Notes under the pieces: generated by a model
Seen by the model: the letters and a program-made list of their open reading frames with translations, nothing else
Database searches by the model: none
Told to the model about the DNA's origin: nothing
Made by a program: the position numbers and the translations under genes
Shown here: one piece after another, positions 21,640 to 35,600 of the stretch
Layout of the letters: the number at the start of each line of letters is the position of its first letter
Position numbering within the stretch: position 1 is the stretch's first letter
Assembly (NCBI RefSeq): GCF_029867415.1
Contig: NC_081182.1
Coordinates: 13,390,497 to 13,454,496, forward strand
From: Vicia villosa
Lineage: Eukaryota > Streptophyta > Magnoliopsida > Fabales > Fabaceae
Direction of reading: 5' to 3'
DNA length: 64,000 bases

Positions 21640-22230
21640 AATGATTTTTCTATATTCCGTAGATATAGCTACGAAATGACCTAACGTTCATCTCTTTCGT
21701 AGATGCATCCACGAAAGTTTCTGAAACCTCCAAAACCCAAAAATGGCGTCGGGTCACTGTTGTAGAGGGTTAAAAATCTCCAATTTTGGTGGCTTGAACG
21801 TCATTTTAACACATCAAACAACACCTTCATTGTCTCTAAACTATATTTCTAAAACAATCCAATCATTGCTACACCTAAAAATCGAATTCTAACTCTATAT
21901 TACAAATACTCTTAAATAACTGGAAAACTCAAAAACTTACTGATTAAATTGAGTTTTGAACTTGATAGAGTGTGTTGATAGTAGATGTGGACGTTATCGA
22001 TCGAACTTGAGAGAAAGAAAACAAACTTTGGGGGAGTTTGATTTTTGAGGTTGAGAAAGTATGAGAGTTGAAGAAGAAAAAAGTGAAGAATAGGGAGGAG
22101 AAGAGTGTGGTGCGAGTTATAACATCAAATTATTCCTTAGATGCATCTACGAAATAAATCAACGTTAAATAAAAAAAATATATTTCTGGAGATTCATCTA
22201 TCTATCAAAAATAATTTTGTCAATTTACTG
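21640..22230. repeat. Palindrome-bearing dispersed repeat next to the PI4KA1 promoter
   Basis: Contains CGTAGATATAGCTACG (about 21658-21673), CGTAGATGCATCCACG (about 21698-21713) and TTAGATGCATCTACGAA (about 22137-22153). Between them is a purine-rich stretch (about 21990-22110, gagagttgaagaagaaaaaag) resembling 44460-44590, which also lies among palindromes. The two regions may be related copies of one element family. Confidence 0.5.
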
Positions 22231-22399
22231 ATTTGTGAGAGATCCATGGAGTTGAGTAAAAAATTCTCTAAATAGAATTAAAAAAAAATTAATCAACAAG
22301 AAAAATAAAGGCCTAAAAAACACAAACAATAAAGAAAGAAAAAGAATGGTGAGTGACAATGGATGCCGTATTGCTGAGGCACAAGAAACAATCTATGGA

Positions 22400-22672
22400 C
22401 CCATTATAATTCTAGTTCTAATTAGACAAAGCCAAAACCAAATCTAAAATCATCTCAAACCAAATAGAATAATTAAATAAATAAAAAATTAAAAAAAAGA
22501 AAAAGAAAAAAGAAAAAATAAACAGAAAGAGAAACGAAGCATTAACCATGGCAAAGAAATGGCAACGGAAACAACGAGAAGAAGAGTAACAATGTTGCTC
22601 CGTCGTTAACGAGATCTCTTCTTTGTTTCTCAATATTTCTCGTTTTTCTTCCAACTTTCACCCTAATTCGCG
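22400..22672 (+). promoter_or_regulatory. Likely core promoter and 5' UTR of PI4KA1
   Basis: An A-rich block (about 22460-22525) is followed by about 70 bp of CT-rich DNA (cgttaacgagatctcttctttgtttctc..cgtttttcttcc) running up to the start codon at 22673. CT-rich 5' leaders are common in housekeeping plant genes. I cannot place a transcription start; a TATA box is not clear. Confidence 0.35.
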
Positions 22673-23638
22673 ATGGAAGCTTTGATCGAATTATGCGACC
22701 TCATCGCGCTAAATCCATTGCAATTCCCTGATAAACTATCCTGGATATGCGATAAATGTCCTCCGCCGGAGTATCTATCCGCCGGATCGCCTAGGGTTTC
22801 GCGTTCTCAGCTCAATGCCGTTATCGCCGTCGCTCGTTTCTTATCCAAGTGCTCCGATTCCGCCGATCTACGCCCTAAATCAGTCGTCATCGAGTTCCTC
22901 CGTTCGATTCCGTTTTCCTTTGCTCAGTCGTTCTGGCCGCAACCTTTCAGCGTGGATTTCGTTGCGTCGTTTTTTATTGATTTCATTGGTTATGTATCCA
23001 AAGCTGCGCAATCGTCGCCGGATTTCTCCGACGAGGTTGCTGGATTCACCGGGGAGGTTGTGTTGTCTGCGATTGCGGAACAGAATTCGATTATTGCTAG
23101 GGCTTTTTTGGTTGCTTTGTCGCAGAATTTTCTTCCTATTGTATCTTCGGATGCCAATAAATTGGTTACTTGTTTGATTGAACAATTTGCTGCTGGACCT
23201 GTTCCGGCTACGCCGGTTGAAGTTAATGCTGGAAACTCTGATAATTCTTCTTCCCAAAGCTCTCCTCCCAATGGCAACCATCAATCTGGTAGTCCGACTA
23301 GCAATGTCTCTTCTAAGGGTGCTGGGGATGATGCTACTGCTAGCACTGCATCGTCGAGAGGGTCCGTTGTCATGAACGGAGGTAGTCATATATGGAGGAG
23401 TAATGCTGATCAATTGGCCCAAAATTTGGGTTTAAATGATGGTGGTTTTGGTGGGAGCTCTTCTGGCCAACAGGTTACTTCCTTTGAGGAAGAGTCTGTG
23501 GAGTTCTTGGAGAGACAAGAAATAGCTTTTAAGGTGATTGCTCATGTGTTGGAAAAGGTTCGCGTTGATCCTGCCCTTTTGGAGCAGGCTAGGTTGATTG
23601 GGAAGAAACAAATTCAATCCATGTCTGCGTTTCTTAAG
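22673..23638 (+). CDS. PI4KA1: PI4KA1 exon 1 (N-terminal 322 residues)
   Basis: The longest exon, GC-richer than its surroundings. It encodes the helical N-terminal region and a low-complexity Ser/Asn/Gly/Pro linker (residues about 185-250, e.g. [15 protein letters not shown]) that is also variable in Arabidopsis. It ends ..QSMSAFLK before gtaatt. Antisense open frames at 22880-23422 and 22990-23277 are shadows of this exon. Confidence 0.95.
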
Positions 23639-26600
23639 GTAATTGTTTTTCTAACTATGCTTTCAGTTTGCATATTTTCTTACTCGCTGTGGAATGTGGA
23701 CTATGGAGTGTAGTTAAAGTTTAGGTTTATCCGAGGAGTGGGACATGTTTTAATGTTTGCAAGTTCTTGCAGATTAGGAAGAGGGATTGGCATGAGCAGG
23801 GGTCAAGTCTAAAAGCTAGAATTAATACCAAATTGTCAGTTTATAAAGCTGCAGTTTCAATGAAAATTAAGAGCCTCTCGGCTCTGGATTCTGATTCAAG
23901 ATCTGTCAAGAGATTGGTTTATGAGGCAGTTGCGATATTGATAGATGCAGCTGAGGCGTGCTTGCTGTCCGGATGGAGGAAGTTGAAAACATGTGAAGAG
24001 CTCTTCGGTTCCTTGCTTCTTGGGGTGGCACAAATTGCTATTGCTCGAGGAGGTCAACCATTGCGGATTTTGCTCATTCGCCTAAAACCAATTGTTCTCA
24101 ACGTTTGTGCTCAGGTGCACTTTGATTACTTTTAATATAATATTTCCATTAACATTTTGTTTTTGAACTTGAATTCCAATTGACATATAATTTAATGAAA
24201 TTTTCTGTTTGTTTGTTTAATATTTTTGAAATGATAACTGTTACAGCCCGAAACATGGAGTAGCAATCAGGGGACCATGTTTGATAGTGTCACAAAAGCC
24301 AGCTGTCAGATTATTGAATCTTGTTGGGCTAAGGAGCGAGCCCCTGTAGACACATACATCATGGGATTAGCTACAAGCATACGCGAACGGAATGATTATG
24401 GGGAACAGGTTTGTATACTAATTTCACGTATTCACGGCCACGAGGCATAGACTGATAGTAACTAAAAATGGGATTTGCTAGAATATGCCTACCAATTTGT
24501 ATAAAGAAGTATTTTAGCAATATGCGTCTTAGGGTATTTTTACCAAATCTTTAGTTATCACTTGCTAAAACATTACTTCTAAAAAATGAGTAGGTGTGTT
24601 CTAGCAAATGCCTAAGGAGCTGCTAACTTACACACTTATTTTTTAGCAAGAGTATTTTAGCAACATCCACTTTTGGGGGTGTGTTTAATCATTTTTTATT
24701 TATAACTCGCTAACATACTTCTTCTAAAATATAAGTGGTGTTAGCAAATCCAATAAAAATATATATGTTTGAGTGTGTCAATGTTCTACTCATTTTTTTA
24801 ATTGTTTTTGTATACATCTATCTATATATTCTTTTGTATGCATATTGGTTTTGTATTTCATTTATTTCCAAATATTTTGTGGACAGTGCACATGTGCTTT
24901 CTGATACATCAGTGCTTACTCCCCTTAATTTTATCAGTTCCATTTGTAATGATATCTATTTATATGGCCATTGGTCTGTAGTTTTTTCCTGTTTCTTCAG
25001 CATTTTATCTTGTGCCAAAATTGTCGACATTTTTTTTTTATTCTAAGCATGCTGTTTTCGTCGTATCTTTTCATGCATTAAACTATTCGCTTGCTTACGA
25101 AATCTTGTTGCCATCAGGACAACCAAGACAAACCCGCAGTTCCTTTTGTACAGCTAAATGTTATACGTTTGTTTGCTGAACTAAGTGCTGCAGTCAACAA
25201 ATCCGAGCTGGTAGATGTGATATTACCTCTTTTCATAGAAAGCCTAGAAGAGGGTGACGCTTCAACTCCAAGTTTATTGAGACTCCGAGTATGGAACCTT
25301 ATGTTCAATATATTATGAAGTTCTATAAATCTATTCTGACTCTTTTGATAAAAAGAGTAATTCTTGTACGGATATGCTGTCTATAGGCATTGCTAATGCA
25401 AGAATAGCACTGATCCTTTGGCTGCTGTATATGAATCTTATATTGTTTTTGTTGCAACCCATACAGCTTCTAGACGCCGTTGCTCGAATGGCCAGTTTAG
25501 GTTTTGAAAAATCTTACCGCGAGACAGTGGTTTTGATGACTCGAAGTTATTTGAATAAACTTTCCAGTGTGGGATCAGCTGAAAGCAAAACAGAAGCACC
25601 TGAAGCTACAACTGAGAGAGTTGAAGTACGTAGTATCTCAAAATGTCAACAACAACTGCTAAATTTGATTAGTTTGGTGTAATACAATATCAAATGGATT
25701 CTCACTAGTTCAATTAAATTCTAGACTCTACCTGCAGGATTTCTTCTTATTGCGACTGGTCTTACTACTGATAGACTACGCGCAGACTATCGCCATCGAT
25801 TACTCTCCCTGTGCTCAGATGTTGGTTTAGCTGCTGAGTCTAAAAATGGAAGGTATACCTATTTTTTACGCTGAGCACATGACATGAGAATATATATCAT
25901 AACATGTGAAGTTTTGTTCAGAATTTTAGCAGGCCTTTATTCAACTTCATTTCCTTGGAGAAATATCTTTTTTGAAGATTTCACATCTGATGCTTACTCA
26001 ATACAGGAGTGGAGCAGATTTCTTGGGTCCCTTGCTCCCTGCAGTTGCTGCAGTTTGTTCCGATTTTGATCCAACTTCAAATGTGGAGCCATCAGTTTTA
26101 AAGCTGTTTCGAAACCTTTGGTTCTATGTTGCTCTTTTTGGCCTAGCCCCTCCTATACAGAAGACCCAGGTAACAACGAAGTCAGTTTCCAGTACACTGA
26201 ACAGTGTGGGAAGCACCGGTACAATTTCCCTTCAAGCTGTAAATGGACCATATATGTGGAATGTGGAGTGGTCTACTGCTGTTAACCGAATTGCACAAGG
26301 GACTCCTCCACTAGTAAGTTTATCACAAAATAGAGTAGTTTTTGGGCAAACAGTTCAATTGGTGTTTATGTGTAATATGTTTGTGTTTAATAGAACACAT
26401 CATGGCATCTGTTGCTTTGCCTTTGGCTTGGTTTTATCTTACAGTATTTTAACCACTTAGCTATTTATCAGGATCTTCTTTACGTTGTTTACTTTGACTT
26501 TGATTTAGATTTTAGACCGTGTTATTTAAAGCGTCATGCTAATGGGCGTGGTCAGAGAATTGATTTCCCCCTTTCAAGACATTGAGTAAGGGAACGGAAT

Positions 26601-29600
26601 CACATGGAGTTTTTATGATTTTTAATAAGAATTGATATAGAATGGGTCATCATTATATGTCAAGGAAAACAGACAATTATTAATAATCCCTGCTTGTTTA
26701 GACTGGCCATTCTCACCTCTCTAGGAGGGAATCAAATTCCTGAACCAAAGACCAGAATGAAATCATCATTTAATATTTATTTTTAACGAACTAAAGAATT
26801 ATTATTTCTGCGGAAGAAATAGGAATGCAATGACTGTTTCATGTACCAAATGAGCGCTAGGTTAAATGTGTCAGGTCTATGTAAAGCAGTCTAAGAAAAT
26901 TTAGCAACAATGTTATTGCATATCCTTTTTGTTGAATGCTTTAGTAGACGTGGACTTCTTTTGTTAAGTTCAATACATGCAAATTGCATACTTTAGCTGG
27001 AGGGGTTGGCATATGGATCTGAACTATACACGCAATGAAGTATTGTTTTGAAGCATATCTTGACTGTTAGAATACTAATATTGAAATAACAATTGGATAG
27101 CTTGAAATTTATGGCTTGTAGCATTGACATTTTTCTTCCATAATAACTAAAAGCATGGATATACTTATTCTGCAACTGTGGACTTTAGTCTCGGGAAGTT
27201 ATGAAATACTTTACTAATGTAGCTACTGCTTGCACATAATACAAATATTTATGTTGCATGATAGTTGTGTTGTACTATTTTTATTGATTCTGGCATGGTG
27301 GCTACAAGGTCTCAACCTTGAGTGCCAGGACAGTTATGAAAACTAATAGCAGAGGTTGTATAATGTTGTGAAATTATAATCCATTATTATGAAAATAGTT
27401 TTTATTTTAGAAAAGGTTTATTATTCTGGATGTTTCTAAACTATTTGAAATTTTTTAAATAGGTGAACCTAAAAAGTTTGTAATTGAGTTCATAAACTTG
27501 TCAATAATTTGTAATTAGATTCCTGAACCAAATTTTTAAAATCAGGTCCTTAAATTTTTATATAAAAAATCTGTAATCAAGTTGAAACTGATAAAAAGGT
27601 TGTATATTGTTGTGAAATTAAAATCCGTGAAAATAGCTTGTAATTTAGAAAAGGTTTAATTATTCTGGAAGTCTGTAAACTATATTGCTGCTATGTATTA
27701 CGAACTCAGCGACTCTCTTTCACTAACTTAATTTGTCTGTTCTGAAGTTTACTTGTGTCTCTCTGTTTCTCTCCAGGTTGTTAGCTCAGTAAAATGGCTT
27801 GAGGACGAGTTAGAACTAAATGCTCTGCACAACCCAGGCAGTCGCCAAGGCAGTGGCAACGAGAAAGCCGCTCTTGCACAGAGAGCTGCTCTTTCTGCGG
27901 CTTTAGGAGGGAGAGTTGATGTGACATCAATGACCACAATCTCAGGTGGATTGCATTTGCCATATTCCTTACATTTTTATAAAATGTCAATACCTTGTTA
28001 GAGAGGCTCTTCCTTTTGTCTTTGTAACATAACATATTAGTTTCATTATCAGTTTCATTACTTATATAACACTTCCTCCTATGTCAGATGCATTGCTGAC
28101 TGGAAACAATTCACTGAAGTCAATATATATATTTTGAATGCATTGTTGTTTTTTAACAGTTAACACACTTAGACATGTGTTGGGATCTCTTAGACTAACA
28201 TTTCCCGTTCAACTTGTTCGTAGCTTTGTTCCAATAGCAAGCATCGAGACAGATGATCATTTCTTAGGTTGCATGACGTTATGTCTTTTGTGATCAATCC
28301 ATATTCTATGGAAGTGTGAATTTAGATGTTTTTGGTTTGTGTATGCAAATATAAAGTTTCATGGTCGATGGTATTGTCTTTATTATTTAATTAGTAGAGT
28401 ATTGGTTAAACAACAAGTTGTTCCAATAGCAAGCATCAAGACAGATGATTATTTCTTAGGTTGCATGATGTTATGTCTTTTGTGATCAATCCATATTCTA
28501 TGGTAGTGTGAACTTGGATGTTTTTGGTTTGTGTATGCAAATATAAACTTTTGTGGTTGATGGTATTGTCTTTATTATTTAATTAATAGAATATTGGTTA
28601 AACAATAAGTTGTTCATAGCCTTGGCTGTTGACAAGCAACTAAAATTTAACTTGCCCCTTGTTTGGTTCATTAAGTTCTCATGTCTCTTGTGCTTTCTGT
28701 CTGGGTTGGTATTCACTCCCTTGCGCCTTCTTAACTCATGTTCATTTTGTATTCCCCCACTCAATCATGACTTGCATGGGGATGTCTTTTTCATATTTGT
28801 TTACAGGGGTGAAGGCTACTTATCTTCTTGCTGTAGCTTTTCTCGAGATCATCCGTTTTAGCAGCAATGGCGGAGTCCTAAATGGTGGGACCACTTTGGA
28901 TGCTACTCGAAGTGCTTTTACTTGTGTCTTTGAATATCTAAAGACTCCAAATTTAATGCCAGCTGTCTTCCAGTGCTTAACAGCGATTGTCCACAGGGCT
29001 TTTGAAACAGCTGTGTCATCGATGGTAAGTTTTAGTTCCACAAAGTTTTTGTTTGAAAACAATTGTTGGAAAAGCTTTAGCTAATTTTAGACAGGTTCAA
29101 CTACATTATGTGTTTAAATTGCTGATATTTCCTTTACGTATAATCACGAGGTCTCAAAGCAAGGAACAAAACCAAGTTTTTTTTACGGTACCATGTTTTC
29201 ATAGTAGCATTCTTTATATAAATTGATCAAATTGATATTTAGGAATCATGTTTTAATCTAAACATTGTTTACTATTCATCTGAAAGGCTGCATGTAGTAG
29301 CAATGAAAGCCTATTTAGATATTTAGGAATCATGTTTTAACTAAACATTGTTTACTATTCATCTGAAAGGCTGCTTGTAGTAGCAAAGAAAGCCTATTTA
29401 TATGCAAAACAATTTTATATTTTCTGTTTTCTCATATGGAGAATATTGTTTTTGCTGTATTCACAATTGATTGTTTATTATGAATAAAGGCAAGAGGGCT
29501 GAACCTTGGATTTTTATTTATCCATCATGGAAGTACTACAACATATTGATTGATTATTTACCAAGAAGCCTTCACAATTCAATCTATCTGTGCAGAAAGT

Positions 29601-32600
29601 TTGACTATAAATTTATCATAAAAAGTATAATTGTTTTCATTGAAGCAAATTTGCTCTTGAAATTTGTACTTGTGCTGTTATGCTTTTCAAAAAAAAAAAA
29701 CAAACTTACCACTTTTTTCAAATCGAGTCTTCCTCTCCATTCTAATTTAAGTCTTATACTTTCTTCATTTTTTCCTTTTCATTTTTGTGTTTCTTAATAT
29801 GTACATAATTCATTGTATTCCTGTCATTTTTCTCAATGCCCAATCCCCAGAGCTTTTTGAACAACACTAGTTGTTCATGAAACATTTATTTTGTTTCATT
29901 TAAGTGTAAGCTCCTAAACGACCCTCCAAAGTGATGACTGTTTTTCATTATATTTGTCTTTTTGTAGAACTAAAGCGATGAAATAAAAAGAAGAATTCAG
30001 TAACTATTTTGTATGTTTGAGGAACTGATTTGGTCACAAATTTTGGAGGACAAATTTTAGAGTTTATTCTATAAATAATTAGCATCTGCGTGATGGCATC
30101 CACTAATCTTTTCGGGCAAAAATGAACGGCTTTTTCTGTATATATGTACATCGACAAATGGCGTAGGTTCACACCCTTTCAAGTGCTGCAATGGGTTGCA
30201 GTTAGCTGATTTACTAGTGCTTTCATTTGTGTTTGACCGTGTCCACGCTGGTCGCTTTGTTAAAGGCTGATTTGTATGCTGTTATTTGTGTCGGTCTATG
30301 TGCACAACTGATTAGTCTGCCTGCAGGAAAATCGAGTATCTGAGATAGGCCATGAAGCTCAGGGCCGAGACTCAGTACTAACAATGCATACCTGTTTCCT
30401 GATCAAAAGTCTGTCTCAGAGGGAGGATCATATACGAGATATTGCAGAGAACTTGTTAAATCAACTTAGAGACAAGTTTCCACAGGTAAATTTTAAATTG
30501 TGTTGTAAAAACGTGTATGCATGTAGAATATGGTTTTCTTGGTGCGTCCTCTGCCTTTTTTCTTTCTTTTCGGAATTCTCCTTTCTTTTGGAATTCTTCT
30601 TTATCATAGTTATGAGTAAAACCATATCTTTGCAGGTTTTATGGGATTCATCCTGCTTAGATTCATTGCTATTTTCATTTCATGACGACCCTTCTTCAGT
30701 TGGCATCAACGATCCTGCTTGGACATCAACAGTCCGTTCCTTGTATCAGAGAATTGTTCGGGAATGGATAATTAAATCACTTTCAAATGCTCCATGCACA
30801 AGCCAGGGCCTACTTCAGGTTTAACTGATTTATTTCATTTAAAAAAATTAATATTTCATTGCTATCACGCTCTAAATGTTTGCTATGAAGGAGATAAACT
30901 ATGTTGTTTCCTATATTTAACAAGAATTATAGTTTTACTTGAATATTAAAACACAAATTCCTCTTCTAAGCAAATGTCAAGTGCTGGACGTTCTTTTTTT
31001 TCCTTTACGGGTGAGCATCATTGTCTATATTCACAAACAAATCACATTATTTGAGCCATAATTTTCTAAGCTTCTACTTCTGTTGATAATCCTCATTTTG
31101 CACTCATCACCTTGTTTTTTGTACCGCAAGTGTTGGTCTATGAAAAACTGCACTGCACCTTAGCTGTTAAATGGAGAGATTTAATTGGGAATCAGAAGAC
31201 GTACTTTCCTATCTTATAATAAATTGTAAGATACATGATAAAAAATAACTTTATAGGGATGAGTTAAGCCCAACCAAAATTCTAAGATTATATATGAACT
31301 ATTTTACATGGGATCTCGAGTTTGACAAGCATTACTAGAACAAATACCAAAGTTAGACAAAAGCATAACCATTAAGCTTAACATCAAACATTGTCCAGCA
31401 TCATTGTCTACCCTTAACATAAGCAAACATGCTTAACAATATGAAAAACCAAACTACAATATTAGGTCAGTGCTTACTCTGGTAGCTGAAGCCAAATTGA
31501 AAGGTGTCACCACACCAAACCAAGCCACATGGATATTGGGTCAGCGGTCACTCCGGTAGCTGAAACCCAAATTTGAAGGTGTTGCAACTTCAAATGCCCA
31601 AGGTGTTAGGCCAGTGCTCACTCTTACAACTGCAACCTTAACTTAACTAGGGTGTCTCAACTTGAAAACAAACAGAAACAAATACCGAGCCAGCGCTCAC
31701 TCTGGTGGCTGAAACTCTAACTCTAATCAAAATAAGTTATGTGGCACAACTTCAATCTAAACAAAATAGGCAGCCTTTTTTATACCAAGGGCAACAAACC
31801 AAGGATTCTCTTGAGTGGTGGCAAATCCATGAACAACCCAACAATAGGAGCTACATAAGACAGCAAGCCACCAAAACCCATATAGGGTAATATAGACTAG
31901 ATACATTGATTATTCAATGAACCTTTTTCTCTTATAAAAAGGAACGGAGGTAGTATTATTATAGTGAAATATACTAGATAGGTTTTATACAAAAGACTAA
32001 ACACTAATCCCTATTTATAGGGATACAAAGACTCAATCCTAAATAAATAGGAAATCAAGAACATATCATTATAATAATAATACCTATTATAAAATCTAAT
32101 CCTAAGAGATGATCTCAGATACTCTATAATTATAGGAAATGACTTAAGACACTAATATAATATAAAACGTATTATTAGATGTTTTATGAAATTCCATTTA
32201 ATTTTTCTGTGATTGAAATTGTTAAATTATGATTATTCATTTAGTCTGAAGTCCTCACAGTTCTTTTGGCACATCTGGATCTTTGTATTTTGCATCAGGA
32301 TAAACTTTGTAAAGCAAATAATTGGCAAAGAGCACAGCCTACAATTGATGTTGTTTTACTTTTATCTGAGATAAGAATTGGCACTGGGAAAAATGACAGC
32401 GGGTCAACCCAAACAGGAAATATTCCTGCAGTCTTGGCTGCAGCAGCTGCTGCTTCAGGAGCAAACTTAAAAGTGTCAGAATCTTTTAATTTAGAGATTA
32501 TCAGTTCTGGCAAGTGCAACCAAGCTGCAGCAACAGTTAAGTGCAACCACGCTGGAGAAATTGCCGGTATGAGGAGATTGTATAACAGCATTGGTGGATT

Positions 32601-35600
32601 TCAATCCAGTACTACACCTGCGGGTTTTGGGCTTGGAGCTGGGCTTCAAAGAATTATATCTGGAGCTTTTCCTCAACAGCCACAAGCAGAGGATGATTCA
32701 TTCAATGGAATGTTGCTTAATAAGTTTGTACGTTTACTTCAACAGTTTGTCAACATAGCAGAGAAAGGTGGGGAAGTGGTCAGGTCTGAATTCCGTGAAA
32801 CTTGTTCTCAGGCTACTGTGCTGCTTTTGTCAAATTTGGTACACACATTTCTCCCTTGTATCTAGATGGTAGTAGTTATAACTTGCAGGGAATCCGTGTT
32901 TGTACATTTATCTGAGTTATGCTTTTCTTATGGACAAGAGTTCTGGATCCAAATCGAATGTGGAAGGCTTCTCACAACTTCTCCGTCTTCTTTGCTGGTG
33001 TCCTGCATATATCTCCACTCATGATGCAATGGAAACTGGTGTTTTCATATGGACATGGCTGGTTTCTGCTGCACCTCAGCTTGGAGCTCTTGTCCTTGCT
33101 GAGCTTGTTGATGCATGGTTATGGACAATCGACACCAAACGGGGTCTTTTTGCATCTGAAGCAAGGTACTGTGGGCCTGCTGCAAAACTAAGGCCTCACC
33201 TGGCCCATGGGGAGCCTGAATCACAGCCTCAGATTGATCTTGTTGAGCAGATAATTGCTCATCGGCTATGGCTTGGATTTCTTATTGATCGTTTTGAGGT
33301 TAGAAGTTGCTCGCTATATTAGTTAAGTTAAATTTTCTTGTCTTGAACCTGTTTTTATAAATTGTAATAATTGCTGTTTATTTTATGATGGTTGTGTTCT
33401 TAACTGGGCATATTGTTTTGATATTCCTAATGCATCAATTTTTTTGTTAATTCACCACTGCCTTGTAAAATCTAAATATACTTGGCTTAACTTGCTAGGA
33501 AAATTGTTTAGTTTCAGACTTTAGTAACTTAAAATATAACTAGAGTAACCACCAAATGGTAGTTTCTGGTGTTCTGAATGATTGCTCAATTGCTGATGTA
33601 TGTTTTGATGGTTTTTTAAACATTCAGTATCTTCATACTCATCACATTAACCTAATGAACAGATATTGAGATGCTTGAAGAGGCCTTTGTTGTTCCTTCC
33701 TCTTTTGCGTTAAACATTGAAATTTGAATCTAGCTTCAACTACAAAATTTCATTTTTCCGTTCCCTGGGTTACTGCTGATCTTGTCTCTTGTAGGCGGTT
33801 CGGCACCAAAGTGTGGAGCAACTTTTGCTTCTTGGTAGGATGTTGCAGGGCACAACAAAGCTTCCCTGGAACTTTTCACATCATCCTGCAGCCACTGGCA
33901 CTTTTTTCACTCTCGTGCTTCTAGGGCTCAAGTACTGTTCCTGCCAGTTTCAGGGAAATCTACAAAAATTTCAATTAGGCCTTCAGCTGCTTGAAGATCG
34001 GATTTATCGGTGAACACGATTCTCTCTTTATAGTTTTTTTTTTGGCATTCTCTTAGCATCATATTTCATAAATTTTTATTTTTTGTTATCCATCTAAGTA
34101 TTGTTGGACTATGTGCAATCTTTTTGTTAAATATTATTCATGAAGCATTTTTTTCTTCTCTTCTGCATGAAGTATGTGTTTTGCAAGCTTGTTCTGTATT
34201 CCTTGTTCCATGTCTTTTCTGGCATGGTTTCCACTCCCTTACCGTGGTGGCGTGAAAGTTTTTTCTGGAAACCGTGCAGCTTAGGCCTGCTTCACTCTTA
34301 GAAGATCAATTTATTTCTGCATGTCAATATACTTTTGAGGACTTAGATGGGATGAGTAGGAACTGGTGAATTCATGCAGACTAACTCAGCCTCTGAATCT
34401 GCCACATGAATCTTTTATGCCAATATTTCATCTTCTCATTATGTTCTCCATGACTTAACACCACCAAAACTACTTCCTTCCTATCTTTAAAATCTGACCA
34501 AGACATAATTTTAGTAATGTTTACTTTTATTTATTGCCAATTCAAGCTGAATGCTTTCCCTCTGTATTCAAGAGTTTTCAGGAAGTGACTGAGGTGTCAA
34601 AGTAACTAATGTTTCTTTTGTATTTATTCTTTATTTTTTATTTTCTACTAAACAAGAACAAAGCCTTTTTTCTCTGACAATGAACATTTATACCTGTTAA
34701 AATGTTAATCCAGTTATTGACTTCAATTTCAATTGCAGCTTTTGGAGGTTAGTTAATTTGTACCTCTTCGCCAAACTAGATTTCTTGGTCCTTTAAAATA
34801 TTATTGGCAACATGCATCCTTGCTTTCACGTTGGCAGTTCTGCCAGAGCAATTAATTTCTTGCAAAGATGACTAACTGACTTGTATTCATCATGTTCACC
34901 TTTCTTTAGAGTTTAGACTAATTCAAATTGTTTGGTGCATTTGCAGGGCAGCTTTGGGTTGGTTTGCTTATGAGCCCGAATGGTATGACACAAACTATAC
35001 AAATTTTACTCAATGCGAGGCTCAGTCTGTTACTCTATTTGTTCACTACCTTTCCAACGTCAAAGGAGATGCTGTTCATTTTGGTTCTAAAGGAAATGGA
35101 CAAGAAAATGGGAACTCTTTAGCAGATGTGGTAATATTTTGATGCCTAACATTGACATCTGCTTACAATGGCGGCTTTGTAACATTAGTGATTTAGTTTG
35201 AATTTTAACATTATGTCCTTTTTGTTTTCATTTTTTTGGTTTCCATTTTTTGAGAATCTTGCAAATACTTTATGCAATTATCCTAATATCTACATATGTA
35301 TAGAATGATCTCTATCATCCTGTTTGGGGTCAAATGGAGAACTATGCTGTTGGTAGAGAAAAACGGAGGCAGCTGCTTTTAATGCTATGCCAACATGAGG
35401 CTGATAGGCTTGAGGTCTGGGCACAGCCCACTAACACAAAGTATATATCTGTTTTTAACCACTGGGATTTCATTATATATTTTCTTTTCTTCCTGTCCTG
35501 ATCTATCGAATACTTGATATGTATGTATTTTCAGGGAAAGTAGCTCTAGACCCAAAATTAGCTCAGATAAATGGATAGAGCATACTAGGACTGCCTTTGC

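Noticed and set aside
22880..23422. 180-residue antisense open frame in PI4KA1 exon 1
   Set aside because: Shadow of the real coding frame, with Arg/Ser-rich composition and no motif.
32881..32938. Alternative PI4KA1 exon 13 acceptor at 32888 (cttgcag)
   Set aside because: It has a better pyrimidine context, but using it brings an in-frame stop within nine codons; the acceptor before 32939 keeps the frame and family sequence.
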